DNA of 64,000 nucleotides from Brachyspira hampsonii 30446 (GTDB lineage Bacteria; Spirochaetota; Brachyspiria; Brachyspirales; Brachyspiraceae): NCBI RefSeq assembly GCF_000316195.1, contig NZ_JH994111.1, positions 442,571 to 506,570 of the forward strand, read 5' to 3'. Shown piece by piece: positions 36,465 to 46,831 of this stretch (position 1 is its first letter; each line of letters starts with the position of its first letter). The notes under the pieces were generated by a model. It saw only the letters and a program-made list of their open reading frames with translations, ran no database searches and was not told where the DNA came from. The position numbers and the translations under genes were made by a program.

Positions 36465-37979
36465 ATGAAAAAGGGATTATTTTTATTTATCTTATTAACA
36501 TTTTCTTGTTTTTTGTATGCTCAGGAAACAAATACTTTGGTTTTACCGCCTGAGTTGCCTGCGAATTTGCCTGCTAGTATAAAGGAAAGCGATGATTATA
36601 AATTGGCACAAAGATATAGAGAAATGGCTATAGATGCTCATAGTGTAGGTGATTATAATCAAAGTATAGAATATTCAAGACAAAGTAAAGAATATTCTGA
36701 TAAAATCATATTAAGATACGGCATTTATGAATATGTTTTAAATAGTCAGAGAGATGCAGAAAGAAAACTTGCTTTATTTAAAGGAGTTGGAGGCGACACT
36801 AATGAATTGACAACTTCTTTATATGAAGAATCTGTTACTGATATTAATTCTGCACATAGTATGCTTGAAGCATCTACTAACAGCACTGATTATACTAATA
36901 CTATGCTTGAATATAATAAGTCAGCTGAAAAATCTGAATTAGGATATAATGTTCTTTCTATAGATTTAAGAAGAGAATATTTAATGAGTGAATCAGTATT
37001 AACTAATGGTGATAATAATGATACGCAAATCACAAGTTTAAGAGATGAATCTAAAAACGCATTAAGCAGCGGAGACTATACTAATTCTTTGACAAAATCA
37101 AGAGAAGCTATGAATATGCTTGATATGTTAGAAGCTCCATTAGCTTATGCAAAAGCTCAGGATTCTATGGATAAGGCTAAACAAGACGGCTATAATAATA
37201 GTAAGCCTAATTTATATACAGAAGCTTTAAAATCATTATCTTCAGCAGGCGAAACTTTGATAGCTAATAATTATGCTGATTCTTTAATGCATTCTAAAAA
37301 TGTTATAAGTTTAGTTAATTCAATGGAAAGTTCTTCCGGAGATATAGTTTCTTCTGAAGGAGAACAGATATTAGTATCAGATGGAGCATCATTCCCTCAG
37401 TATTATATAGTTCAATCAAGAAGAGCTAATACAGATTCATTATGGCGTATAGCTTCTTATGATTTCATATATGGTAATGGTAATTTATGGAGAAGAATAT
37501 ACGATGCTAATAAAGATACTATAAAAGATCCTAATGTTATAAGAGCAGGTCAAAGATTAATTATACCTAGTCTTAAAGGAGAGACAAGACAGGGAACTTA
37601 TGATACTAATCAGACTTATGGTAATATAACTACTTTCTCTACAAATAATCAGGTTATATCTACTAATAATCAGATTTCATCTACAAATAATCAAACTAAC
37701 CAAATGGAAGGTAATGTAATTATAGAAGATGAAGCAGCTATGGAAGAACAATCAGAACAGACAGAAGAAACTGTTATAGATGAGCAAACTGATACTGCAG
37801 AAATGACAGAAGATGCAGCAGTTACTGATGAGAATGCAGAAATGACAGAAGACACAGCAGCTGCAGATGAGAATACAGAAATGACAGAAGACGAAGCAGT
37901 TACTGATGAGAATGTAGAAATTGCTGATGATGTAACAGCTGCAGATGAGAATACCGAAGCGGAAGAAATAAATCAATAA
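36465..37979 (+). CDS. Exported LysM protein with helical repeats and acidic tail
   Basis: The 504-residue protein has a signal peptide (FLFILLTFSCFLYAQ), a helical repeat part (about 40-290), a LysM domain (about 307-370: YYIVQSRRANTDSLWRIASYDFIYG, VIRAGQRLIIP) and a low-complexity tail. The tail alternates Asn-rich sequence with acidic repeats of the type AEMTEDAAVTDEN (four degenerate copies). LysM binds peptidoglycan, so it is probably periplasmic. It follows the lipoprotein gene by 41 bases with GGAG. Confidence 0.82.
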   Translation: MKKGLFLFILLTFSCFLYAQETNTLVLPPELPANLPASIKESDDYKLAQRYREMAIDAHSVGDYNQSIEYSRQSKEYSDKIILRYGIYEYVLNSQRDAERKLALFKGVGGDTNELTTSLYEESVTDINSAHSMLEASTNSTDYTNTMLEYNKSAEKSELGYNVLSIDLRREYLMSESVLTNGDNNDTQITSLRDESKNALSSGDYTNSLTKSREAMNMLDMLEAPLAYAKAQDSMDKAKQDGYNNSKPNLYTEALKSLSSAGETLIANNYADSLMHSKNVISLVNSMESSSGDIVSSEGEQILVSDGASFPQYYIVQSRRANTDSLWRIASYDFIYGNGNLWRRIYDANKDTIKDPNVIRAGQRLIIPSLKGETRQGTYDTNQTYGNITTFSTNNQVISTNNQISSTNNQTNQMEGNVIIEDEAAMEEQSEQTEETVIDEQTDTAEMTEDAAVTDENAEMTEDTAAADENTEMTEDEAVTDENVEIADDVTAADENTEAEEINQ

Positions 37980-38049
37980 TAGAAATAAATTTATAGAAAA
38001 TAATTACGAATATTATTAAAGTTATTACAATATATAAGAGGTACATATT

Positions 38050-38625
38050 TTGGGTAAAAAATTAAAAATCATTACTATTTCATTGTTGGGGCTGATTATA
38101 TTCGGAACTGTTCTTATAGCACAAAAGCCGAAAACTTCAAAAGAGCATCTTTTTATAGAAACAAATTTTGGTACTATAGAAATAGCTTTCTTTCCTGAAA
38201 AAGCACCAAAACATGTAGAAGCTATAAAAAAACTTGCTAATGAAGGCTTTTATGACGGAACACTTTTTCACAGAGTTATACCGGGTTTTATGATACAAGG
38301 CGGAGACCCTTTAAGCAAACAACCTAACAGAGCTTTGCATGGTACAGGCGGTCCTAATTTTGTAATACCTGCAGAGTTTAATGATATTTCCCATAAAAGA
38401 GGTATATGTTCTATGGCTAGGGGAACAAGCATCAATAGTGCTGGCTCTCAGTTCTTTATTTGTGTAGCTGATAGTCCTTTCTTAGACGGACAATACACAG
38501 TATGGGGTGAAGTTGTTAGCGGTATGGATGTTGCTGATAAAATAGTGGCATTAAAAAGAGACGCTAATGATAACCCGTTAGAGCCTGCTAAAATGAATAG
38601 AGTATATGTAAAAACAGTTAATTAA
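38050..38625 (+). CDS. Exported peptidyl-prolyl cis-trans isomerase (cyclophilin)
   Basis: The 191-residue protein has a membrane or signal segment (ITISLLGLIIFGTVLIA) and then a cyclophilin domain: FHRVIPGFMIQGGDP, ICSMARGTSINSAGSQFFICV, LDGQYTVWGEVVSGMDV. It catalyses proline isomerisation in protein folding and should face the periplasm. The start is TTG with AGAGG eight bases upstream. The cytoplasmic copy follows after 26 bases, and the two are tandem duplicates. Confidence 0.9.
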   Translation: MGKKLKIITISLLGLIIFGTVLIAQKPKTSKEHLFIETNFGTIEIAFFPEKAPKHVEAIKKLANEGFYDGTLFHRVIPGFMIQGGDPLSKQPNRALHGTGGPNFVIPAEFNDISHKRGICSMARGTSINSAGSQFFICVADSPFLDGQYTVWGEVVSGMDVADKIVALKRDANDNPLEPAKMNRVYVKTVN

Positions 38626-38651
38626 TTTATAAAGGAAAATGGTAAATTAAA

Positions 38652-39143
38652 ATGAAAGAACATTTATTTATTGAAACAGATTATGGTACTATAGAAATAG
38701 AATTCTATCCTGAAATAGCACCAAAACATGTAGAGGCTATAAAAAAACTTGCCAATGAAGGCTTTTATGATGGAATAAGATTTCATAGAGTAATACCTAA
38801 CTTTATGATACAAGGCGGAGATCCTGTAAGTAAAGATGCGGCAAAAAGATATTTGCATGGTACAGGCGGTCCGGGATTTAATATTCCTGCTGAGTTTAGT
38901 GATAAACCTCATAAAAGAGGAATATGCTCTATGGCTAGAAGTCAGGATCCTGATAGTGCCGGTTCTCAGTTTTTTATTTGCGTAGCTGATTCTCCTCATT
39001 TGGACGGACAATATACAGTTTGGGGAAATGTTGTTAATGGTATGGATGTTGCTGATAAAATAGTGGCGTTAAAAAGAGATCATAATGACAACCCTATGGA
39101 AAATTCTACTATGAATAAAGTTTATATTAAAGAAGTAGAATAA
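38652..39143 (+). CDS. Cytoplasmic peptidyl-prolyl cis-trans isomerase (cyclophilin)
   Basis: The 163-residue protein is a cyclophilin without a signal segment. Motifs: FHRVIPNFMIQGGDPVS, ICSMARSQDPDSAGSQFFICVAD, LDGQYTVWGNVVNGMDV. It parallels the preceding gene closely from EHLFIET onward, indicating duplication with gain or loss of the export signal. A terminator follows. Confidence 0.92.
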   Translation: MKEHLFIETDYGTIEIEFYPEIAPKHVEAIKKLANEGFYDGIRFHRVIPNFMIQGGDPVSKDAAKRYLHGTGGPGFNIPAEFSDKPHKRGICSMARSQDPDSAGSQFFICVADSPHLDGQYTVWGNVVNGMDVADKIVALKRDHNDNPMENSTMNKVYIKEVE

Positions 39144-39164
39144 TTTAGTAATAAGCAAATAAAT

Positions 39165-39200
39165 AAAGACGAAGCTCAGTATATGAGTTTCGTCTTTTTT
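39165..39200 (+). terminator. Terminator of the cyclophilin pair
   Basis: AAAGACGAAGCTCA and TGAGTTTCGTCTTT (one G-T pair) form the stem, followed by further T. Confidence 0.85.
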
Positions 39201-39227
39201 ACATTTAAAAGTTTTAATATTTAGTTA

Positions 39228-40661
39228 TTATTGTTTTACTGATTTTTTATGTACAAAGTAAACAGCAAATGCCATAATCAAGTAAATAGCTGAAGTTATT
39301 AATGCAGTTATAAGGTTATCCCAAGTAGAGCCTACAGCAAGTACAGTATTGAGTATAGGTACTATTAAAAGACCTGTTACAGACATCAAAGAAAAACCTA
39401 AAGAGAATTCTGTTAGAGCAGGGCTTTTGTATTCAGGGTCGCATATTTTTAGAAGTGTCATTCCTGTTATGAGAACCCCTGTCAAAGTACCCCATGAAAT
39501 TATAGCTCTTTCAAATCCATAATCATCTTTAAATAGCATATTATGAAATATAAATACTATTAAGTAAGTAAATATAAAACCGGCTATACACATAACTATT
39601 ATAGGTGCTATATAATGTATAATAGCTTTTATAGGCAGGCTTGTTATTGCTGATACTATAGCAAAATCGCTTAATGTACCTATTATTTTTGCCTTAACCT
39701 TTGCATCTACCATCCATGATAATTTTAATTTTTTTATGAGCATATTTAAAGCAAACATTATAATCATAGAATAAGTCCATACAGGAAGAACATCTAATCC
39801 CGGTATCTTAATTTTTTTTATGAAATTTAAAACTATAAAAGCTAATCCGCATACTGCAAATATTACAGCCAAATGAAAAGTTATAGTTTCTATTGAGCTG
39901 CTTAAAAAAGTTTCTCTTCCTAAACTAGCCTGCTTACTTATATCATTATTGTATCCAAGTTCCATATTTTTATCTATTTTGTTTATATTTTGACTATCTT
40001 CATTAGCATTAATAATTTTTTTTATAACATTGGTTTTATTTCTTCTTACTGCAATATTAATAAATATGATTCCAAATATCATTCCTCCTACAAGTCCTAT
40101 TGTAGCTGTAGTTAAAGCAACTCCCTGAGCTATCTCCCATTGAGGTATTCCAAAACCTTCTAAGAGTTTTCCTGTAGCAGCAGCAAGTCCATGTCCTCCG
40201 GCAAATCCTGCTGAAAGTTCATAACCGAAAGTTCGGTACATATTTATATCAGGATTTATTTTTGTAAATAATATATTAGTGGCATATCCTATGGCTGACT
40301 GAAACATACTTGCACATTGAAATATACCGAATGCTATTAAAACTTTTGTAGGATATAGTGATTTTATACTTTTTGTTTCGTTTAAGAACATACCTAAAGG
40401 AACGGCTGCAAATATAGGTATTGATAGTATTCCGGGAAGCAATGAATAAGTGCTTATCCATTCTGATGATATAGAATAGTTTGAGAATTTACCTAATATT
40501 TCAGGAGATATTAAAAGCCCTATAAATCCTCCTATTACAGAAGCGGGCAAATATAATTTTTGAAACAGCTTTATTTTAGCCCTTAAAAAAACTCCTATAA
40601 GAAGCAGCACCGATAATAGAGATAATGACTGAAGTAATTCAGTTAATAGTTTAGATGTCAT
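39228..40661 (-). CDS. Sodium/glutamate symporter family protein
   Basis: The 477-residue protein has about twelve predicted membrane helices and features of the GltS family: LLIGVFLRAKIKLFQKLYLPASVIGGFIGLLI near the N-terminus and the loop SAGFAGGHGLAAATG, with a matching late segment around ALTEFSLGFSLMSVTGLL. The cytoplasmic loop around 207-250 is Asn/Lys-rich. It should import glutamate or a related anion with sodium. It is convergent with the cyclophilin genes. Confidence 0.8.
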   Translation of the reverse strand: MTSKLLTELLQSLSLLSVLLLIGVFLRAKIKLFQKLYLPASVIGGFIGLLISPEILGKFSNYSISSEWISTYSLLPGILSIPIFAAVPLGMFLNETKSIKSLYPTKVLIAFGIFQCASMFQSAIGYATNILFTKINPDINMYRTFGYELSAGFAGGHGLAAATGKLLEGFGIPQWEIAQGVALTTATIGLVGGMIFGIIFINIAVRRNKTNVIKKIINANEDSQNINKIDKNMELGYNNDISKQASLGRETFLSSSIETITFHLAVIFAVCGLAFIVLNFIKKIKIPGLDVLPVWTYSMIIMFALNMLIKKLKLSWMVDAKVKAKIIGTLSDFAIVSAITSLPIKAIIHYIAPIIVMCIAGFIFTYLIVFIFHNMLFKDDYGFERAIISWGTLTGVLITGMTLLKICDPEYKSPALTEFSLGFSLMSVTGLLIVPILNTVLAVGSTWDNLITALITSAIYLIMAFAVYFVHKKSVKQ

Positions 40662-40694
40662 ATTTGTTTCCTTAAAAATGAATGTTTTTATTTT

Positions 40695-41528
40695 TTAATT
40701 ATTTAATTTTTGATTTTTATCTATTTTTTTATTGCTTTTATTAGTTTGAGAATATTCTTTTTCTTCTATTTTAATAACATCCCCATAGAATTTAGGAGGT
40801 CTGTTTAATAAAATATCAATAAACATTAAAGCTCTTGCTCCTAATTCTCTTGGAAATTGTCTTATTCTATAAAGTTTTCTCACATTATTTGCATTATAGG
40901 CTATTGCATTAATATTTTTTTGTCTTGCTATTAGTATTGCTCTTTCATTATGAAAAGGCTGAGATACTATTGTGAAATTTGTAAGATCAAAAACTTTATT
41001 TGCTCTTATAATGGAATCTCTAGTTCTAAATCCTGCAAAATCCAAAAATATATGATTTTTATTAACTCCCAATTTTATTAAATCAAGACGCATTTGTCTG
41101 GGTTCATTGTAGGATTTGTATCTGTTATCTCCGCTTACAAGTATATATTTAACTTTTCCGCTTTTATATAATTCATAAGCAGCATCCATTCTAAATTTGA
41201 AATACATATTTATTTTACCATTATTCATATATTTGCTTGTGCCCAATACTAATGCAACATCATTATATGGTATTTTTTCTATTGATGAATATACATATCT
41301 TTTTGAATATAATGAAACAGATGAATATAATATTATTGACGATATTAAAGATAAAATAATAATTTCAGGAATAAAACTCAAAATAGAAATAAAAATAAAT
41401 AGTATATAATTTATAAATTTATATATACAGCTTTTCTTTTCTATTCTATTTTCTATTATTCTTTTATTATTTTTAATATATAATATTTTATTTTTGTATC
41501 TATCTTTTAATATATTTACTATCTTCAT
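40695..41528 (-). CDS. sanA: SanA/YdcF-type (DUF218) membrane protein
   Basis: The 277-residue protein has one or two membrane helices (about 35-75) and a DUF218 domain: VALVLGTSKYMNNGKINMYFKFRMDAA, VKYILVSGDN, LDFAGFRTRDSIIRA, IVSQPFHNERAI. SanA proteins are linked to envelope barrier function and vancomycin exclusion in E. coli; the chemistry is not settled. The C-terminal tail is rich in Lys and Asn. Confidence 0.85.
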   Translation of the reverse strand: MKIVNILKDRYKNKILYIKNNKRIIENRIEKKSCIYKFINYILFIFISILSFIPEIIILSLISSIILYSSVSLYSKRYVYSSIEKIPYNDVALVLGTSKYMNNGKINMYFKFRMDAAYELYKSGKVKYILVSGDNRYKSYNEPRQMRLDLIKLGVNKNHIFLDFAGFRTRDSIIRANKVFDLTNFTIVSQPFHNERAILIARQKNINAIAYNANNVRKLYRIRQFPRELGARALMFIDILLNRPPKFYGDVIKIEEKEYSQTNKSNKKIDKNQKLNN

Positions 41529-41625
41529 AAAACCTGCAATATGATTGTTTTGATAGTATACTTAAAATAATTTATATTGTCAATTATTATTAACATAAAA
41601 CTTGATAAAAAATTTACTTTAAGTA

Positions 41626-41653
41626 TTGCAATATTACTCAAAAATATTATAAT
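41626..41653 (+). promoter_or_regulatory. Promoter of the ilv-leu operon leader
   Basis: TTGCAA (41626-41631) and TATAAT (41648-41653) are 16 bases apart. Transcription would begin near 41660, just before the leader ribosome site at 41668-41675. Confidence 0.7.
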
Positions 41654-41670
41654 ATAAAGCAAATATCAGA

Positions 41671-41851
41671 AGGAGAATAAAGATGAATGCATCATCTATT
41701 AATTGTATGAATGCTGTTTTTTATGATATGAAAAAAAATACAGCATCTGCATCTAATTTTTATAAACAAAATAAATCTTCAAAAACTATTTTTTTCTTAA
41801 ACATTCTCCTCTCTATTCTTGTCAATATCCTGTAATATTACAATCTTTTTT
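41671..41851 (+). promoter_or_regulatory. Candidate attenuator: anti-SD pairing and weak terminator hairpin
   Basis: AGGAGAAT at the leader ribosome site (41671-41678) is exactly complementary to ATTCTCCT (41803-41810), which forms codons Ile41-Leu42-Leu43. A weak hairpin (TGT, bulge, AATAT / ATATTACA, 41820-41842) around the leader stop is followed by six T (41846-41851). The first could let a stalled ribosome alter initiation; the second could act as an attenuator terminator. Both are inferred. Confidence 0.45.
41683..41835 (+). CDS. Probable ilv leader peptide (attenuator)
   Basis: AGAAGGAG (41668-41675) precedes an ATG at 41683 by seven bases. It opens a 50-residue frame whose last 15 residues are IFFLNILLSILVNIL: five Leu, four Ile and one Val. 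The codons there include CTC, CTC, CTG, ATC and GTC, which are scarce in this AT-rich genome, the usual mark of a leader peptide sensing charged tRNA. It ends about 120 bases before ilvB, the first gene of Ile/Val/Leu synthesis. Possible attenuation signals overlap it (listed separately). Confidence 0.75.
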   Translation: MNASSINCMNAVFYDMKKNTASASNFYKQNKSSKTIFFLNILLSILVNIL

Positions 41852-41955
41852 ATTTAAAATACATTATTTAATTTAATACATTTAAAAATAAAATTTCTAT
41901 AAGTAGAAATACTAATAAGAAAAGTAAAATGCTATAAAACATAAGGAGTTATTTA

Positions 41956-43629
41956 ATGAAGTTAAACGGTTCTGATATAATAATGGAAGTTCTAATAGAA
42001 GAAGGTGTAGATACTGTGTTTGGATATCCTGGCGGTGCTGCATTATTTATATATGATGCTATTTATAAATATAGAGATAAAATAAAACATATAATGCCCG
42101 TAGATGAGACAGGAGCATGTCATGCTGCTGACGGTTATGCCAGAGCAAATGGAAAGACCGGAGTTGTAATTGCAACTAGCGGACCGGGAGCTACTAATTT
42201 GGTAACGCCTTTAGCTACCGCTTATATGGACAGTGTGCCTTTAGTTGCAATAACTGCCAATGTTCCGGAAAGTTTGATAGGTAAAGATTCATTTCAGGAA
42301 GTTTTTATTGCGGGAATAACAATGCCTATAACTAAACATAATTTTGTTGTCAGAGATATTAATGAACTTGCAAACACTATAAGAAAAGCATTTGTAATAG
42401 CTAATACCGGAAGAAAAGGACCTGTTTTAATAGATATACCAAAAAATTTCACATTTGCAGAAACAGAATTTACTAAAAGAGAAAAATTTATTCCAAAACA
42501 TATAGAAATAAGTGCAGAAGATGAAAAGACAATAGAGTTAGTTGCAAAATTGATAAATGAATCTAAAAGACCAATTATATATTTCGGAGGCGGTGCTAAG
42601 GATTCAAGCGATAAATTAAGAGAGTTTATGCTTAATTCTAATATACCTTCAGTACATACAATAATGGGAGCAGGAGTATTGGGTTATAATGAAAAATTGA
42701 ATATAGGTCTTTTGGGAATGCATGGATCTGCTACTGCTAATAAGGTTATGAATGAAGCTGATTTAATACTTGCTGTAGGTACAAGATTCAGCGACAGAGT
42801 TGCTTTAAATACTTCTAAATTCGGAGGAGTTGCTAAGAAGGTTCATATAGATATTGACAGAAGCGAGATTAACAAAAATGTTCATGTTGATTATAGTATA
42901 ATAGGCGATTTGAATGATGTACTAGATAGATTTAATAAATTAGTAAAAAGAGTAGATGATGATGAGTGGGTAAAATATTTATCAGACTTAAAAGCTAAAG
43001 AAATGAAAGAGGATGCTGATAGAAATACTAATAAAGATGGAATTTATCCTAGCAAGGTTATGGATATAATAGGAGAAAAAACTAAAGATGAAGCTATATA
43101 TGTTACAGATGTAGGTCAGCATCAAATGTGGGCTGTTCAGTATATAAGACATACTAAACCTAGAAGTTTCATAACAAGCGGCGGATTGGGTACTATGGGA
43201 TTTGGATACGGTGCTGCTTTAGGATGTCAGGTTGCTAAACCAGATAGAAGAGTAATACATATAACAGGAGACGGCTCTTTTTATATGAATTTAAATGAAG
43301 TTGCTACTGCCGTTGAATATGATCTTCCTGTTATAAGTATTATACTTAATAATAATACATTGGGTATGGTAAGACAATGGCAGACTATATTTTATGATAA
43401 AAGATACTCAAGTACTGATATAAATAAAAAAATGGATTATGTAAAAGTAGCCGAAGGTTTCGGAGCTAAAGGTTTTAGGTGCGAAACTATAAAAGAATTT
43501 GAGGCTGCTTTTGAAGAGGCGTTAAAATGTAAATGTCCTGTATGGATAGAATGTGTTATAGATAAAGATTTAAGAGTTTTGCCTATGATACCAGCGGGCG
43601 GAACTATAGATGATATAATAGTAGATTAA
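41956..43629 (+). CDS. ilvB: Acetolactate synthase large subunit
   Basis: The 557-residue protein is a ThDP enzyme of the AHAS type: VFGYPGGAALFIYDA, catalytic Glu in VDETGACHAADGYAR (about 50), the central FAD/AHAS part with GLLGMHGSATANK, and the ThDP motif GDGSFYMNLNEVATA plus NNNTLGMVRQWQ. It joins two pyruvates, or pyruvate and 2-oxobutyrate, in the first step of Val/Leu/Ile synthesis. AAGGAG precedes the ATG. It heads the seven-gene operon. Confidence 0.96.
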   Translation: MKLNGSDIIMEVLIEEGVDTVFGYPGGAALFIYDAIYKYRDKIKHIMPVDETGACHAADGYARANGKTGVVIATSGPGATNLVTPLATAYMDSVPLVAITANVPESLIGKDSFQEVFIAGITMPITKHNFVVRDINELANTIRKAFVIANTGRKGPVLIDIPKNFTFAETEFTKREKFIPKHIEISAEDEKTIELVAKLINESKRPIIYFGGGAKDSSDKLREFMLNSNIPSVHTIMGAGVLGYNEKLNIGLLGMHGSATANKVMNEADLILAVGTRFSDRVALNTSKFGGVAKKVHIDIDRSEINKNVHVDYSIIGDLNDVLDRFNKLVKRVDDDEWVKYLSDLKAKEMKEDADRNTNKDGIYPSKVMDIIGEKTKDEAIYVTDVGQHQMWAVQYIRHTKPRSFITSGGLGTMGFGYGAALGCQVAKPDRRVIHITGDGSFYMNLNEVATAVEYDLPVISIILNNNTLGMVRQWQTIFYDKRYSSTDINKKMDYVKVAEGFGAKGFRCETIKEFEAAFEEALKCKCPVWIECVIDKDLRVLPMIPAGGTIDDIIVD

Positions 43630-43649
43630 TAAATATCAGGAGTAAAAAA

Positions 43650-44177
43650 ATGGATAAGAAAGAAAGAAGAGTTTTAGTTTTATTTGTAGATAATATTACT
43701 GGTGTATTAAATAGAATAACTTTATTATTCAGTCAAAAAGGGTTCAATATAGAAACTATTACATGTTCTGCAACTTGTGTACCTAGCATATCAAGAATGA
43801 CTATAGTTACAGAAGGAGATGATTCTCATATTAATCAAGTTATAAAACAAACTTCAAAACTTATAGAGGTTCATTCTGTACATTTGATAGATAGTTCTAA
43901 TAACATAATAAGAGATTTTCTTTTGGTAAAAATAGAAATTAATGATAGTAATAGAGGTAAAGTCTGCGATATAACTAATTCTTATAACGGACTTATACTT
44001 TATATTGGAAATAAAAGCATTACAGTTGAAATAACAGCTCCAGCCTCAGTAATAGATGCATATTTAGAAGCATTAAAAGATTTTAATATTTTAGAGCTTT
44101 CAAGAACAGGGGTAACATCTATACAGCTTGGCGATGATGTTCCAGATATGAATATAATCAATAATTTTGAATTTTAA
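43650..44177 (+). CDS. ilvN: Acetolactate synthase small (regulatory) subunit
   Basis: The 175-residue protein has two ACT-like halves: RRVLVLFVDNITGVLNRITLLFSQKGFNIETI and the more divergent C-terminal part with LLVKIEINDSNRGKVCDI. It binds valine and tunes the large subunit. It follows ilvB by 20 bases with AGGAG. The name ilvH would suit equally. Confidence 0.93.
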   Translation: MDKKERRVLVLFVDNITGVLNRITLLFSQKGFNIETITCSATCVPSISRMTIVTEGDDSHINQVIKQTSKLIEVHSVHLIDSSNNIIRDFLLVKIEINDSNRGKVCDITNSYNGLILYIGNKSITVEITAPASVIDAYLEALKDFNILELSRTGVTSIQLGDDVPDMNIINNFEF

Positions 44178-44190
44178 TAAAAAATAATAA

Positions 44191-45204
<1,014 letters not shown>

Positions 45205-45285
45205 TAATAGATTTTATAATAAATATTTTTTATAATCCAAAGCATCTTTAGTTATAAATGATGTTTTATTATAAGGGTTTTAACA

Positions 45286-46782
45286 ATGAGAAAGATTAAG
45301 ATTTTTGATACTACTTTAAGAGATGGAGAACAATCTCCTGGTTGTACTATGAATTTGGCTGAGAAGTTAGAAATGGCAGCCGAATTAGATAAATTAGGCG
45401 TTGATGTCATAGAAGCTGGTTTCGCTATATGTTCTGACGATGACTTTAATGCTATAAGGGAAGTAAGCAAAGTTGTAGAGAATGCTAAACTAGCTAGTTT
45501 GGCAAGATGCAATAAAAAAGATATAGACAGAGCTTATGAAGCACTTGCTGAGGCTAAACACCCTATGCTTCATACATTTATAGCTACAAGTGATATACAT
45601 TTAAAGCATAAATTAGAGATGACCAGAGAGCAGGTATTGGAAACTATAAAAGAATCTGTTTCTTATGCTAAAACTAAATTTGAGTTTATAGAGTTTTCTG
45701 CTGAAGATGCTTCAAGAAGCGATAGAGAATTTTTAGCTCAGGCTTATTCTGCTGCAATAGAAAATGGTGCTACTACAATCAATGTTCCTGATACTGTAGG
45801 GTATACTACTCCTGTAGAAATGGCTGATTTAATTAAATATTTAAAAGAGAATGTTAAGGGTATAGATAATGTTGATATATCTGTGCATTGCCATGATGAT
45901 TTAGGACTTGGCACTGCTAATTCTTTATCTGCTGTTTTGGCTGGTGCTACTCAGGTAGAATGTACTATTAATGGTATAGGCGAAAGAGCTGGTAATGCTA
46001 GTTTAGAAGAAATCGTAATGGGCATTAAAACTAGAAAAGATTTTTATAATGCTTATACAGATATTAATACTAAAAGAATTTATAAAATTTCAAAATTATT
46101 ATCTACAATTTCAGGTATGGTAGTTGCTCCGAATAAGGCTATAGTAGGTGCTAATGCCTTTGCTCATGAGGCTGGCATTCATCAGCATGGAGTATTAAAA
46201 GAACGTTCTACTTATGAGATTATGAATGTTGAAGATATAGGAATACCTCAAAATAAAATGGTATTAGGAAAGCATTCCGGAAAGCATGCTTTTAAAGACA
46301 GAATAGAATCTTTGGGTTATGATATTGATGATAAGTCTTTAGAGGAAGCATTTATAAAATTCAAAAATCTAGCGGATAAAAAGAAAATAGTTACTGATTC
46401 AGATATAGAAGCATTATTGATAGGCAACAATGATTCAGAAAATCCTATTTACACACTAAACGGATTTGTTGTGAACGACGGTAATTCAATATCTTCTTTG
46501 GCTACAGTATCTATTATGGATAGTCAGAATAATGTTGTTGAGGGAATAGGTAAGGGAAACGGACCTATTGATGCGGCTTTCGGTGCTATAGACTCTATTA
46601 CTTCTAATAAGGCTAAATTGGTTAATTATAGTATTAATGCTATTACAGAGGGCGAAGATGCTTTGGGAGAGGTTATTGTAAGGTTAGCTTCTAATGATAA
46701 AACCGTTATTGGAAGAGCGGTAAGTACAGATATTATTGAAGCTAGTTTGAGAGCTTATGTTAATGGATTAAATAAATTATAA
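45286..46782 (+). CDS. leuA: 2-isopropylmalate synthase
   Basis: The 498-residue protein is a full LeuA: TTLRDGEQSPGCTM, VSVHCHDD-type metal site (ISVHCHDDLGLGTANSL), GIGERAGNASLEE, and HEAGIHQHGVLK, followed by the regulatory C-terminal domain with SNKAKLVNYSINAITEGEDALGEV, so leucine feedback is probable. It condenses acetyl-CoA with 2-ketoisovalerate. An 80-base gap before it holds a weak hairpin (AAAGCATC/GATGTTTT, 45239-45267). AAGGG lies before the ATG. Confidence 0.96.
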   Translation: MRKIKIFDTTLRDGEQSPGCTMNLAEKLEMAAELDKLGVDVIEAGFAICSDDDFNAIREVSKVVENAKLASLARCNKKDIDRAYEALAEAKHPMLHTFIATSDIHLKHKLEMTREQVLETIKESVSYAKTKFEFIEFSAEDASRSDREFLAQAYSAAIENGATTINVPDTVGYTTPVEMADLIKYLKENVKGIDNVDISVHCHDDLGLGTANSLSAVLAGATQVECTINGIGERAGNASLEEIVMGIKTRKDFYNAYTDINTKRIYKISKLLSTISGMVVAPNKAIVGANAFAHEAGIHQHGVLKERSTYEIMNVEDIGIPQNKMVLGKHSGKHAFKDRIESLGYDIDDKSLEEAFIKFKNLADKKKIVTDSDIEALLIGNNDSENPIYTLNGFVVNDGNSISSLATVSIMDSQNNVVEGIGKGNGPIDAAFGAIDSITSNKAKLVNYSINAITEGEDALGEVIVRLASNDKTVIGRAVSTDIIEASLRAYVNGLNKL

Positions 46783-46793
46783 TAATTTTTATA

Positions 46794-46831
46794 GGGCTTA
46801 TACGATTAAAATATTGTAAAAGCCCTTTTTT
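46794..46831 (+). terminator. Terminator between leuA and leuC
   Basis: GGGCTT/AAGCCC with an inner TAC/GTA pair forms a stem (46794-46824) followed by TTTTTT. It lies inside the operon, between leuA and the leuC ribosome site. Confidence 0.75.

Noticed and set aside
38664-39011. 115-codon antisense frame across the second cyclophilin
   Set aside because: A shadow of the real gene, with no start signals of its own.
45239-45267. Hairpin before leuA as a second attenuator
   Set aside because: The stem is AT-rich with a G-T pair and only four T after it, and there is no leader peptide; noted only under leuA.
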